DNA of 64,000 nucleotides from Bdellovibrionaceae bacterium UBA2316 (GTDB lineage Bacteria > Bdellovibrionota > Bdellovibrionia > Bdellovibrionales > Bdellovibrionaceae). Position numbers and translations under genes: made by a program. The stretch lies in contig DDVI01000117.1 of the NCBI GenBank assembly GCA_002345205.1, forward strand, positions 32,372 through 96,371. The letters are read 5' to 3'. The notes under the pieces are model-generated. The model was not told the DNA's origin. It was given only the letters and a program-made list of their open reading frames with translations, and searched no databases. Numbering within the stretch: the first letter of the stretch is position 1; each line of letters opens with the position of its first letter. Positions 54,512-62,649 of the stretch are shown piece after piece.

Positions 54512-55891
54512 TTACTCTTCACTCTGAAGCTTTGAAAGCTCTTCTTTTAAGCGTTGATCAGCTTGTTCCTTAGCTGATGAGTTATTAACAGCTGCTTTCG
54601 CAACTTGAGGTGAAGTTGGAACAGGAGCTCCTTCAGCCTTATATTTTTCAATTAGATCTTTAGCGCTTTGAATTAACTTAGCCGCTTTATCCGGATCGTC
54701 GTAGCCAGGAATACTCATCACTTCTTCTACAGGGGCTTGCGAAAGTATTTGGAAAGAACCAAAACCCGATTGGAAAATATTTTGCGCCATAGTTTGAGTC
54801 ATGCCTGGTAACAACATCAAGTTGAAGATCGCTTCAGCCGTACGAGACGCTGCGATCGCTTCAGATACGATGTCGATTTTCCAGCCCGTTAATTTAGCCG
54901 CTAAACGTACGTTCACACCACGTTTACCGATTGCCAAACTAAGTTGAGTATCTGGAACAACGATTTCGATCTCTTTGTTTGACTCATCAAGGAATACTCG
55001 TGAAATTTCCGCTGGAGCTAAAGCGTTGCACACGAAACGTGTAATGTCTTCTGACCAAGGAACGATATCGATTTTTTCACCACGTAATTCTTGAACGATA
55101 TTTTGTACACGAGAACCTTTCATCCCCACGCACGCGCCAACAGGGTCAACTGCAGGATCGTTTGATTTAACCGCGATCTTAGCGCGAACACCCGGTTCAC
55201 GAGCCGCAGATAAAACTTCAACGATACCGTCGTAAATTTCAGGAACTTCCATTTCAAATAATTTAATTAAGTATTCCTCTGACGCACGCGACATGATGAT
55301 TTGAGGGCCACGCGTAGTTTGGCGAACTTCCATTAAAAATCCTTGCAGGCGATCTCCTGGCTTGTATTGTTCACCTGGAATTTGTTCGCGCAATGGAATA
55401 TGTGCTTCCGTACGGCCTAAATCGATAACAATCGCGCCTTTCTCTACACGGCGAGCGATACCTGATGCGATTTCACCTTTACGTTGTTCGAATTCGTTAA
55501 AGATAATGTCCCGTTCAGCGTCACGTACTTTTTGCAAAATAATTTGTTTCGCAGCTTGAGCGGCGATACGACCAAGATCACTAGAGTCCATCTTAATACC
55601 GATAGAATCGTTTAACTGGGCCTGAGGATCAAGTTTACGAGCTTCATCTAATGGGATTTCAACTTCGTCATCGATGAATTTAGCGCGTTCAACAACTTCT
55701 TTGAATTCAAATAATTCTACTTCGCCAGTGTCTTCATTGTAAGACGCTTCAATTTCGCGATAAGTTCCGTATTTTTTACGAGCTGCGGTAAGGATAGCGT
55801 CTTTAACGGCGTCGATAATAATTTGTTTATCGATACCTTTATCTTTCCCAACTGCTTCGATTACTTTTGATAGATCAAAACTTTCTGCCAT
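54512..55891 (-). CDS. nusA: Transcription termination/antitermination factor NusA
   Basis: 459 aa from the ATG at 55891 (AAGG 7 bases before). N-terminal RNA-polymerase-binding domain, S1 domain (about 135-200, with GAIVIDLGRTEAHIP), two KH domains (GSRVQNIVQELRGEKIDIVPW; IGKRGVNVRLAAKLTGWKIDI) and one C-terminal helix-hairpin-helix repeat (VEEVMSIPGYDDPDKAAKLI) are present. Second gene of the rimP operon, the usual location; in other bacteria NusA regulates its own operon. Confidence 0.96.
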   Translation of the reverse strand: MAESFDLSKVIEAVGKDKGIDKQIIIDAVKDAILTAARKKYGTYREIEASYNEDTGEVELFEFKEVVERAKFIDDEVEIPLDEARKLDPQAQLNDSIGIKMDSSDLGRIAAQAAKQIILQKVRDAERDIIFNEFEQRKGEIASGIARRVEKGAIVIDLGRTEAHIPLREQIPGEQYKPGDRLQGFLMEVRQTTRGPQIIMSRASEEYLIKLFEMEVPEIYDGIVEVLSAAREPGVRAKIAVKSNDPAVDPVGACVGMKGSRVQNIVQELRGEKIDIVPWSEDITRFVCNALAPAEISRVFLDESNKEIEIVVPDTQLSLAIGKRGVNVRLAAKLTGWKIDIVSEAIAASRTAEAIFNLMLLPGMTQTMAQNIFQSGFGSFQILSQAPVEEVMSIPGYDDPDKAAKLIQSAKDLIEKYKAEGAPVPTSPQVAKAAVNNSSAKEQADQRLKEELSKLQSEE

Positions 55892-55935
55892 TGCGACCTT
55901 CTCTCTTCTTTTAAGTCTCACGTTCTGTGAAACCC

Positions 55936-56493
55936 CTATTGCTTTTTAGTATTCTTCTTTTCGTTCTTTTCGTTTTTATCAAACTCAAATAACACTTTAG
56001 CTTTTTCAACTGCGTTCACTGGAATTTTCACCTCGTTACCATTGAAATCAAAATACAAGTCAGAGCCTTCGATCTTAACCAGATCAGCTTCCAGAGATTT
56101 TGCATTTTTAAGCTGATTCAAAGTAACGCCCAGGGCCTCAAATGACTTTTGAGTTCTAAGTTTTACCTTCTTCCCGATGGCTGTTTGAAAATGCCAATCC
56201 TTTTTAAGGACTCGTTCCAACCCGGGAGTCGACACTTCCAATTGGTAGTGTTCGCCAGGAATAATATCATCGGCATCTAGTACTTCACTTAAACCACGAG
56301 ATACGTTTTCGCAGTCTTTGATGCCTGCATTTGGTTCCTTATCGATGTAGATTCTTAACACTCGGGAAGAGAACTCGATATCGTATAAACGGCATCCGAC
56401 TTGTTCTGCAATTTGGCTGGCGATAGTTTCTACTCGCTCAAGCCAACTTGGTCTGTTTGTATCAGACCCTTCACTTGTATTATTATCAATCAT
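55936..56493 (-). CDS. rimP: Ribosome maturation factor RimP
   Basis: 185 aa from the ATG at 56493, with GGGGACATC in the leader. RimP assists 30S assembly. The conserved N-terminal YDIEFSSRVLRIYIDKE and CENVSRGLSEVLD segments and the motif LEVSTPGLERVLKK are clear. The C-terminal tail is lysine-rich. It is the first gene of the operon and its short leader contains a terminator (see separate entry). Confidence 0.94.
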   Translation of the reverse strand: MIDNNTSEGSDTNRPSWLERVETIASQIAEQVGCRLYDIEFSSRVLRIYIDKEPNAGIKDCENVSRGLSEVLDADDIIPGEHYQLEVSTPGLERVLKKDWHFQTAIGKKVKLRTQKSFEALGVTLNQLKNAKSLEADLVKIEGSDLYFDFNGNEVKIPVNAVEKAKVLFEFDKNEKNEKKNTKKQ

Positions 56494-56511
56494 TAACGAT
56501 GTCCCCAAAAA

Positions 56512-56548
56512 CAAAAAAAGTGGGTTCTCACCCACTCAGGGTTAGAAC
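56512..56548 (-). promoter_or_regulatory. rimP leader attenuator: terminator with competing hairpin
   Basis: Read leftward, AGTGGGT-GAGA-ACCCACT (56536-56519) followed by seven T's is a convincing intrinsic terminator with a GNRA loop, ending about 20 bases before the rimP ATG. Immediately upstream, GTTCT (56548-56544) can pair with AGAAC (56528-56524) and ACCC (56542-56539) with GGGT (56533-56530), forming a 9-bp hairpin that uses the terminator's 5' arm. The two folds cannot coexist. This is the layout of a transcription attenuator governing rimP-nusA-infB-rbfA-truB. The signal is unknown. Confidence 0.6.
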
Positions 56549-56560
56549 TAACAAAAAAAT

Positions 56561-56591
56561 ATTATAGAATCAAGCATTTATCTTTATACAA
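56561..56591 (-). promoter_or_regulatory. Candidate rimP operon promoter
   Basis: Read leftward: TTGTAT (56591-56586), 19-base spacer, TATAAT (56566-56561). The -10 is perfect; the spacer is long. The RNA would start near 56554, a few bases before the attenuator hairpin. Confidence 0.5.
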
Positions 56592-56699
56592 AGAGAATCG
56601 CAAGACCATTCTATAGCTCGAAAATCGAGCCGTTTTCACTGCGAAAATCTGTTTGAATCGGTCACGCATTAAACCGCAGTGATATTCAGCAGTTAAGCT

Positions 56700-57143
56700 C
56701 TACCGTTTAAGCGTGAGGTTATAATTAAGGGCAGCTTTGCCGTCGGGGTAATAATTACTTCGTCGAGACACGTTTACGAACCCCTGCCGTTCATAGAATC
56801 GGATCGCCGGAAGATTACCTTCATGCACCTCTAACCAGATCTCTTCGATCTGCGGATTCGCTGTCTTTAAGGCTTCTATCAGGCGCTGACCAGCGCCGCG
56901 AGCGTTCTTGTCCGAGTAAATCAAGAGGATTTCGATGACGGCACCCAGGTCTTTAAACAGAACGAAGGCCTCTAATGGCCCACCCTCGACGCGCTGGGCT
57001 CCAAAAATGTAGGAGGTACCTTTAAGTTCAGCCAGGATGGTATCGAGTGTCCAGCTGACGCCGACTAATGGGGATTGGGCGCGGGAATTTAGGATGCGTC
57101 CTATGGCGTCTTTGTCTTTGATAGTCAGGGGGCGAAATAGCAT
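56700..57143 (-). CDS. GNAT-family acetyltransferase, RimI-like
   Basis: 147 aa from the ATG at 57143. The acetyl-CoA motif is partly visible (SDKNARGAGQRLIEAL) and the C-terminal pattern NLPAIRFYERQGFVNVSRRSNYYPDGKAALNY is the one seen in RimI, the acetylase of ribosomal protein S18 and other N-termini. Substrate not proven. It begins 7 bases after the secreted protein gene ends, so both are probably on one transcript; after its stop there are 200 bases before rimP, with a hairpin GCTCGA/TCGAGC at 56616-56630. Confidence 0.8.
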   Translation of the reverse strand: MLFRPLTIKDKDAIGRILNSRAQSPLVGVSWTLDTILAELKGTSYIFGAQRVEGGPLEAFVLFKDLGAVIEILLIYSDKNARGAGQRLIEALKTANPQIEEIWLEVHEGNLPAIRFYERQGFVNVSRRSNYYPDGKAALNYNLTLKR

Positions 57144-57150
57144 GACGAGT

Positions 57151-57852
57151 TTAACTTTCGTTCGTGTAGTTTTTAACTTTGTATTTTTTCTTGATGATTT
57201 CAAACCAGGCTTTAAGTCTTTCTTCTAACTGTTGCTGACTTAAGAAGGTTTTAATATTTTCTTTGAATTGAGAAAACGGCACCTGGCCGAACTTTAAACG
57301 ATTTTTATCGAAGTAATCTTTAGCTTCAGAATCGGTAATAAAACCCTTCATGGAATCTGATTTTACGCGGATAAAACGTTTTGCCACTAGCTTACGCTTT
57401 AAGAACCGCTCAAGTTCTGAATTCGAAACTTGCAGAGCCTTCCATTCTTTAGATTGAGCCATGTTTTTTTGAATCGTATCAACCGCATCTTTGAATTCTT
57501 GATCACTGACCTGATCGAATTCAAATAAATTAGAGTCGGTTTGAACTACGATTTCTAGAAGCACTTGCCCTACCTCGACGTTAAACCGCGGATCATCCAC
57601 AGCAATCAAAACCAAATTTTTATCCGAGGTAAGGCCTTTTTCCAATAGATTCACTATTTGAACTTCGCGCGAGGTCACGACCTGGTCTGCTGCTGTTCCG
57701 ACAATCTTGGTCACCATGACGGATTCACTCGTTACTGTTTTTTTAACCTGGCCTCGCTTTACACTGTAGATTTTGTCCGGTTTTTTTTCAGCAGGCACCG
57801 AAACCGCAAAGGAAAGAGAACTCGCTAATAAAAAACCAAATACTAACTTCAT
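57151..57852 (-). CDS. Secreted SurA-like chaperone fragment without PPIase domain
   Basis: 233 aa. Signal peptide to about residue 17 (SFA). A helical region with VVTSREVQIVNLLEKGL and the C-terminal ITDSEAKDYFDKNRLKFG and FSQFKENIKTFLSQQQLEERLKAWFEIIKKKY resembles the N- and C-terminal arms of SurA/PpiD-type outer-membrane protein chaperones. The parvulin isomerase domain is absent. Precise family uncertain. It precedes the acetyltransferase gene, and its upstream neighbour is an outer-membrane barrel gene ended by a good terminator. Confidence 0.6.
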   Translation of the reverse strand: MKLVFGFLLASSLSFAVSVPAEKKPDKIYSVKRGQVKKTVTSESVMVTKIVGTAADQVVTSREVQIVNLLEKGLTSDKNLVLIAVDDPRFNVEVGQVLLEIVVQTDSNLFEFDQVSDQEFKDAVDTIQKNMAQSKEWKALQVSNSELERFLKRKLVAKRFIRVKSDSMKGFITDSEAKDYFDKNRLKFGQVPFSQFKENIKTFLSQQQLEERLKAWFEIIKKKYKVKNYTNES

Positions 57853-57863
57853 TCCCTAATGAT

Positions 57864-57893
57864 AAAAAAAAAACACCTGCATGAACAGGTGTT
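57864..57893 (-). terminator. Intrinsic terminator of the barrel-protein gene
   Basis: AACACCTG (57872-57879) pairs with CAGGTGTT (57886-57893) around 6 bases. Read leftward the stem is followed by a long T-run (57871 to 57864). It closes the gene ending at 57933. T's also follow on the + strand, so it could act in both directions. Confidence 0.8.
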
Positions 57894-57932
57894 TTTCATA
57901 TGAATCGTTTGATTTAACTTAAAGTGTCTAGA

Positions 57933-59135
57933 TTAAAACTGAACTTTTGCAGTCACGCTGACTAAAGTAGAGTTTAATTGTTCAAGAGCTGTACCGTAGT
58001 ATGGCTGATAAGCAAACGCCGATTGGTTACGACGAGAAGACAAGTTAAAGAAGTAACGATAATCAAATCCAACTGTAAATTTAGAATTGAACGTCACATC
58101 CGCGCCCACGTTTACCCCTAAATCAATCGCATGAGAGTTTGTAGACGTCTCGCTGCTTGAGTTTGTGTAGTATTGCGCGTAACCCGTATTAGCCCACTGG
58201 AAAGTTCTATATGTGTACTGACCTAAACCACCCACGAATGGTTTAACCATGCCAGAGAACATAAAGTACTTGATGCCAATCGAACCCGAATACTGATTTA
58301 CATCCATATCAGGAGCTACATAGCCGTTATAATAAATTGGATTCATTGTGTAGTTTGAAAATACAAACGCACCCTCAACCGCATAGGTATCATCGTACTT
58401 AGTTCCAAAGATTGCACCAAGTGAGTAGTTCCCACGGATGTTCGATGAATCTGGATGATCAGGCATACCCAACAAAGCGCTGAAATATTTTGTTTCAACA
58501 GCTGTTGCTGGAACGTCTTGTTCGACTTTTAAAGCAGATTGAAGTTCTTCACGAATAGCTTCACGAGTTAAAACATCTTTTTGTTCAACGGGTGGAGGCG
58601 CAATTGTTTGAACAGGAACCTGAATCACAGTCGGCTGTATCGGTTGCACAGGCTGAACTGGCTGTTGCTGTTGCTCTTCAGGTTTATTGTTTAACTGATC
58701 AAACTTGTTACCAAATAAAACATCAGCACGGCGTTTTTCATCGTCTAAACGAGATTGCTCGAGTTTTTCAACGATCTTAGTTTCTGTTTGGCCTTCAGCA
58801 TCCATACGAGATTTTCTCATTTGGTCTGCACGAGACTCAACCATGGGCGATGCTTCTACAAATGTAGTTGGTTGCTTTTGAATTTGCTGGGTCTGAACCG
58901 TGTTTGTGTTCTGCGCATTGGCTTGAGCGCTTGGCGTAGCTTGATTTAAAATATAAATCGGCTGAGTTTGCGATCCGCCCGAGGGTTGCGCTTGCACGAC
59001 AACTTTCTTAGCTGGCGCTTGCGTTGTGTAAAGTTGTTCTAGTTCAGAGTCTACTTCTGATTCTAGTGCCGCCCCTTGTGTAAATCCAACCCCTGGAATT
59101 AAAGAAAGGACCGCAAGGATTAAAAACGATTTCAT
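57933..59135 (-). CDS. Outer-membrane beta-barrel protein with Gln-rich N-terminus
   Basis: 400 aa, GAGGAG before the ATG. Signal peptide to about residue 19 (GFTQ). Residues about 45-190 are rich in Gln, Pro and Val with coiled-coil character. From about residue 205 a barrel of 8-10 strands follows, with tyrosine-rich girdles (FQWANTGYAQYYTN) and a C-terminal SVTAKVQF ending in Phe, as the BAM insertion signal demands. No named family. Single-gene unit with its own terminator. Confidence 0.75.
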   Translation of the reverse strand: MKSFLILAVLSLIPGVGFTQGAALESEVDSELEQLYTTQAPAKKVVVQAQPSGGSQTQPIYILNQATPSAQANAQNTNTVQTQQIQKQPTTFVEASPMVESRADQMRKSRMDAEGQTETKIVEKLEQSRLDDEKRRADVLFGNKFDQLNNKPEEQQQQPVQPVQPIQPTVIQVPVQTIAPPPVEQKDVLTREAIREELQSALKVEQDVPATAVETKYFSALLGMPDHPDSSNIRGNYSLGAIFGTKYDDTYAVEGAFVFSNYTMNPIYYNGYVAPDMDVNQYSGSIGIKYFMFSGMVKPFVGGLGQYTYRTFQWANTGYAQYYTNSSSETSTNSHAIDLGVNVGADVTFNSKFTVGFDYRYFFNLSSRRNQSAFAYQPYYGTALEQLNSTLVSVTAKVQF

Positions 59136-59476
59136 AAATTCTCCTCGTGGTATTACAATCCGTTTTGCATAACAGCAATCCTAAGGCCAAAAATTGTTAC
59201 ACATTTGTTTTGAAGCTAAGTAGTTGAAGCGATTGATGAATGAGTTGTCTTGAAATTTGTTCACAAAATACAAAACGCATAAAAAAGTGACTGTTTCTGA
59301 TACTGTTTATGAAAATATTTCTGAAACTCGATGTTTAGAACTAGCTTCCACGGATGGTTTGCTGTTGCTGAGGTAGCGATAAAACGATTATAGTAGCAAA
59401 TTAAAAGGCTACAGCCACCTGGACAACCTACGTTTCCTATATTACGTTGACATCACATTTTAAAAAGGATCTTCAC
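59136..59476. other. Gene-free divergent region
   Basis: About 340 bases between the leftward barrel gene and the rightward YqhA-family gene. It is AT-rich, contains the candidate promoter at 59365-59393 and no convincing repeat or RNA gene. Confidence 0.5.
59365..59393 (+). promoter_or_regulatory. Candidate promoter of the YqhA-family gene
   Basis: TTGCTG (59365-59370), 17-base spacer and TTATAG (59388-59393), about 80 bases upstream of the start codon. Confidence 0.4.
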
Positions 59477-59998
59477 GTGAGCAGTAATAAATTTGAAAAT
59501 GGAATGGAACGTATTATTTTTGCGAGTCGCTGGTTTCAAGCCCCGCTCTATTTGGGATTAATTTTAGCCGGATGCCTGTATTCCTATAAATTTTTAGTCG
59601 AGTTAGTTCACATCGTATCTACGGTAAACTCAATCACCGAAGAAGTTCTGATGTTAGGTGTTTTGACTTTGGTTGATATCACAATGGTCGCTAACCTTTT
59701 AATTATGGTCATCATTGGTGGTTACGCTACATTTGTCAGCAGATTGGATTTAGCCAACCATCCGGACAAGCCTGATTGGTTAGACAAAATCGATGCAGGT
59801 ACGCTGAAAGTAAAATTAGCCACAGCATTAGTAGGAATCTCGGGAATCCATTTGTTGAAATCATTTATTAACATCAAAGAAAAAGCCGGCGATCAAATTA
59901 TGTGGCAAGTGATTATCCACGGAGTATTCTTATTAAGTGCGATTCTTTTGGCTTACACGGAACATATCATGCATAAAAACAGTGCTGATTCGCACTAG
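59477..59998 (+). CDS. UPF0114/YqhA-family inner-membrane protein
   Basis: 173 aa from the GTG at 59477, with AAAGGA 7 bases upstream. Family of four-helix membrane proteins of unknown function. The conserved ERIIFASRWFQAPLYLGL first helix, VDITMVANLLIMVIIGGYATFVSRLD and KVKLATALVGISGIHLLK are clear. In its reading frame the TAG stop at 59996-59998 is followed by an open stretch that runs into the HTH-like protein gene. Confidence 0.9.
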   Translation: MSSNKFENGMERIIFASRWFQAPLYLGLILAGCLYSYKFLVELVHIVSTVNSITEEVLMLGVLTLVDITMVANLLIMVIIGGYATFVSRLDLANHPDKPDWLDKIDAGTLKVKLATALVGISGIHLLKSFINIKEKAGDQIMWQVIIHGVFLLSAILLAYTEHIMHKNSADSH

Positions 59999-60043
59999 GA
60001 AAATGGTGAAGTCTCGGCCAAGCTACAAGAACTAAGCGGGCCT

Positions 60044-60259
60044 GTGGTTTCAATAGCTTACAAGCTCTCTTGGGAACGTGAATACCTTGATCTAAAGGAA
60101 CTGGCAAGACTTCGTTGGATCGAGCACTGGAAAATTGAAAAATTGGCGGATTATTTTGCGGCGAGCCCGACAGCTATTAAGGAACGGCTCCGCAATCTAA
60201 AAAAACGGCCGATTGATATTGGCATTCCAATATCATCGAAAGTTATCCGTGGAAGCTAG
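60044..60259 (+). CDS. Small helix-turn-helix protein
   Basis: 71 aa from a GTG at 60044. Residues about 18-52 (LKELARLRWIEHWKIEKLADYF, then AASPTAIKERLRNLKKRP) fit a helix-turn-helix with a sharp turn at ASPTA. It lies in the same frame as the YqhA-like gene, separated only by one TAG and 15 open codons, so it may be coupled to it. A weak ribosome site makes the start uncertain. A stem-loop follows. Confidence 0.5.
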   Translation: MVSIAYKLSWEREYLDLKELARLRWIEHWKIEKLADYFAASPTAIKERLRNLKKRPIDIGIPISSKVIRGS

Positions 60260-60292
60260 GGTCAAACCTCGCTCGAGATTCTAGAGTTATAA

Positions 60293-60312
60293 ACGCTCGC
60301 ATAAACGAGCGT
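60293..60312 (+). terminator. Stem-loop after the small HTH gene
   Basis: ACGCTCG (60293-60299) and CGAGCGT (60306-60312) are perfect inverted copies with a 6-base loop. The following bases (CTATAAAC) hold no T-run, so termination is uncertain. It is 34 bases after the stop. Confidence 0.4.
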
Positions 60313-60350
60313 CTATAAACATGGGGCTGCTTTACAGGAAGTGGTTTAAT

Positions 60351-61115
60351 TCAATGCTCGCTAGCTAAAGATCTTCTTTCTACCTTAATTCTATGAGCCA
60401 AATACTCTGGTGAATAAACTCCTACTATCGGAAAACGGACGATTTTACCATTTTCAATAATGAAACTCACCGGATAGTGAAGTCCAGCCTCTCTCATTAA
60501 CAAATCAAAGCTATGAAAACCTTGGTACTGGTCTGTAATGCCGAAAACCTTTGTATCATTTTTAATAGACTCTTTTGGAGGGCGTTCATCCACCAAAGAG
60601 ACAAATGTATAACCCATTTGTTCAGCCACATGTTTAAATTGGTTATGCGTTTTTGATGAATATAACATAGCAGGAGACCACAGATAGAGAAAATATTTTT
60701 TATTCTGTGATAAAAGCTTTTCTAATTGTGTATCCGTAAAGGAGTTTTTAAAAGGAGCATTTGAAAAAGCAGTGACAGTGCCTAAATCTTCTTTGGCTTC
60801 AGAGCAATCGCGCTTACTCCATGTGTACCGAAGCATTTTACCATTTTCAATGTGTTGCAACTCAGGCCTCTCGCCGCTACGAAATTCAACCCAGCTGCCT
60901 ACTTTGCCTAGAGGGCTTCTAAAGATTTCATATTCTTTGGTCTTTAAAATATGGCGCCATTGGTAATTTTGAGAGAGTTTTCCAAGCGCCTTTAACACAT
61001 TTTCTTTGCATGAAAGCTTTTGAGTCATCTCTGCAAAATTACTTGCCCGGCATACTGAGCAATGCATTAAGTTGAGAGAGATAAAAAGATAAATTACAAA
61101 TTTACTATCTGACAC
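60351..61115 (-). CDS. Hypothetical secreted protein with thioredoxin-like domain lacking CxxC
   Basis: 254 aa from a GTG with AGGAGG upstream. Signal peptide to about residue 24. Residues about 140-245 have the strand-helix order of a thioredoxin fold (YFLYLWSPAMLYSS, then YTFVSLVDERPP, and YPVSFIIENGKIVRFPIVG with a cis-Pro-like position), but the site where CxxC would lie reads SPAML. Thus a redox role is unlikely. It overlaps the upstream gene's stop by 11 bases. Confidence 0.6.
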   Translation of the reverse strand: MSDSKFVIYLFISLNLMHCSVCRASNFAEMTQKLSCKENVLKALGKLSQNYQWRHILKTKEYEIFRSPLGKVGSWVEFRSGERPELQHIENGKMLRYTWSKRDCSEAKEDLGTVTAFSNAPFKNSFTDTQLEKLLSQNKKYFLYLWSPAMLYSSKTHNQFKHVAEQMGYTFVSLVDERPPKESIKNDTKVFGITDQYQGFHSFDLLMREAGLHYPVSFIIENGKIVRFPIVGVYSPEYLAHRIKVERRSLASEH

Positions 61116-62373
61116 CTGAGTCCTCCTTGCTTTTCGAAGATGAGCGTGAGGCCATAGCCTGCTTTATGCAGGTCTTATTATCTGTCTTAATCTGACCCGT
61201 CGGTGAAATTTGATTTAGATCCATCAGCCAATAACCTTTTGGTCCTTCTTTTGGGGCAGAGTAGAAAAAAATTCGACCATCTTTAATAAACTCAATAAAG
61301 CTTGAAACAGGAGTTTCCGTCGGCACAACAGTTTCGGACCCAGTTTTCATATTAAGGATGACAACTCGATCGACCAACTCACTCCCTTCAAATATTTTTT
61401 TCTTATACGAGACCAATTCTACCCCCTTCGACATGGGATATGAAAATCTGGCCTTCGAAGTGTACGTCCCAAGATCTTGGAGTTCTTTACAGGTCTTATC
61501 TTCATTAATTTGAAATATTTTAAGTGTGGTTCCAACTACCGCAGCAACCTTGTCGCCGGTCTTATTCAAAATGGGTTGATCAAAGTTTTTAACTTTGTCG
61601 TTAAGCTTTATATTTTCCATTTGTGCAGCTATTTTTTTAAGTGCCTCACTTTTTTCAATATCTGCCTCAGTTTTACCTTGTGCCTTGAGAGCGGATACTT
61701 CCAAGGTCAATTCATCTGACACTTTATCCAGAAGCTTCCTGGTTTTCTCTTCTTCATTTCGTTCGCTTGGAGATAGGCCTTCCATCACAATATTCTGGCA
61801 TACGCGACCAGACTGAAGTGGTTTCATACTAGAAGACTTTACGTGATCGCCTTTAGTATATTCGTAGTCTGCGTACTTTTGATTTTTCCACAAAAGCGTT
61901 CTGACTAACTTTCTATTTTCCCCAGAACCCTTTAACTCCGCGGTACTGTGATAATAGTCATTGTTAGAGTCTTCAAATACTGGTTTTGCGTTGCCGCCAT
62001 TCTTTTGAACTTCGCCCAACTCGTAGTAGCGCATTTTTCCATCGTGATTTGGTGATGCGATCAATGTCCATTCATCTGAAAGGGTGTCCACAGGATAAGT
62101 TTCATCATTGAAGGGCGTTTTGATTCTGTTGATTGTATGTTTTTGCTCATCGCCTTGTTGGTCTATATCCAACAAGACAGTTCTATTCTGACCAGATTGT
62201 GCAAGATCTCCAAAAATGACCTTATTTCCTTTTGAATTAACTCGTAAAAACTCTCCGCCAGAATCCTTCGTTTCAATAAAGGTTTTGGCAGGCACACATT
62301 CTGCTCGAGCCAAGGTGCCAATAAAAGAAAATACATAAAAGAACGCGTATAGTGAGGGTATGTTGATGCTCAT
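61105..62373 (-). CDS. Hypothetical secreted beta-propeller-like protein
   Basis: 422 aa. Signal peptide to about residue 24 (ARA). The body repeats strand-turn units resembling TolB/WD-type blades (FLRVNSKGNKVIFGDLAQSG; DEWTLIASPNHDGKMRYYEL; VAAVVGTTLKIFQINEDKTC; RIFFYSAPKEGPKGYWLMDLNQ), with a helical insert at about residues 205-255. Six cysteines. No named family. The stop overlaps the start of the thioredoxin-like gene, so the pair is probably co-translated and may form one complex. Confidence 0.6.
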   Translation of the reverse strand: MSINIPSLYAFFYVFSFIGTLARAECVPAKTFIETKDSGGEFLRVNSKGNKVIFGDLAQSGQNRTVLLDIDQQGDEQKHTINRIKTPFNDETYPVDTLSDEWTLIASPNHDGKMRYYELGEVQKNGGNAKPVFEDSNNDYYHSTAELKGSGENRKLVRTLLWKNQKYADYEYTKGDHVKSSSMKPLQSGRVCQNIVMEGLSPSERNEEEKTRKLLDKVSDELTLEVSALKAQGKTEADIEKSEALKKIAAQMENIKLNDKVKNFDQPILNKTGDKVAAVVGTTLKIFQINEDKTCKELQDLGTYTSKARFSYPMSKGVELVSYKKKIFEGSELVDRVVILNMKTGSETVVPTETPVSSFIEFIKDGRIFFYSAPKEGPKGYWLMDLNQISPTGQIKTDNKTCIKQAMASRSSSKSKEDSGVR

Positions 62374-62649
62374 TACTTTAGATTAATTCGGAGGCAAATC
62401 TATTGCAATAGGCAAAAACCTAATGATTCTGGCTGCGTTGCTGCTATCGCCATCAGAACCTTTTGATCATCTCCAATAGGTTGAAGGTGACGACTGTAAA
62501 GCAGCGCAAATTTATCTTTGCCCCAAAAACTTCAAGAAATATTGAAAGGCCAGCAGTGGTGACCAAAAGGATCAATCAGTTTTAACGCTGATCGCCAGGA
62601 TTTCATTCCTTTTCTTGTCATGCCACAAATAGAGCATTAACCTTAATTC

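Noticed and set aside
62374..62649. Imperfect inverted similarity (CCTTTTGATC and GACCAAAAGG) suggesting a mobile-element remnant
   Set aside because: Only about 10 bases match, there is no target duplication or transposase sequence, and the rest of the gap shows nothing further.
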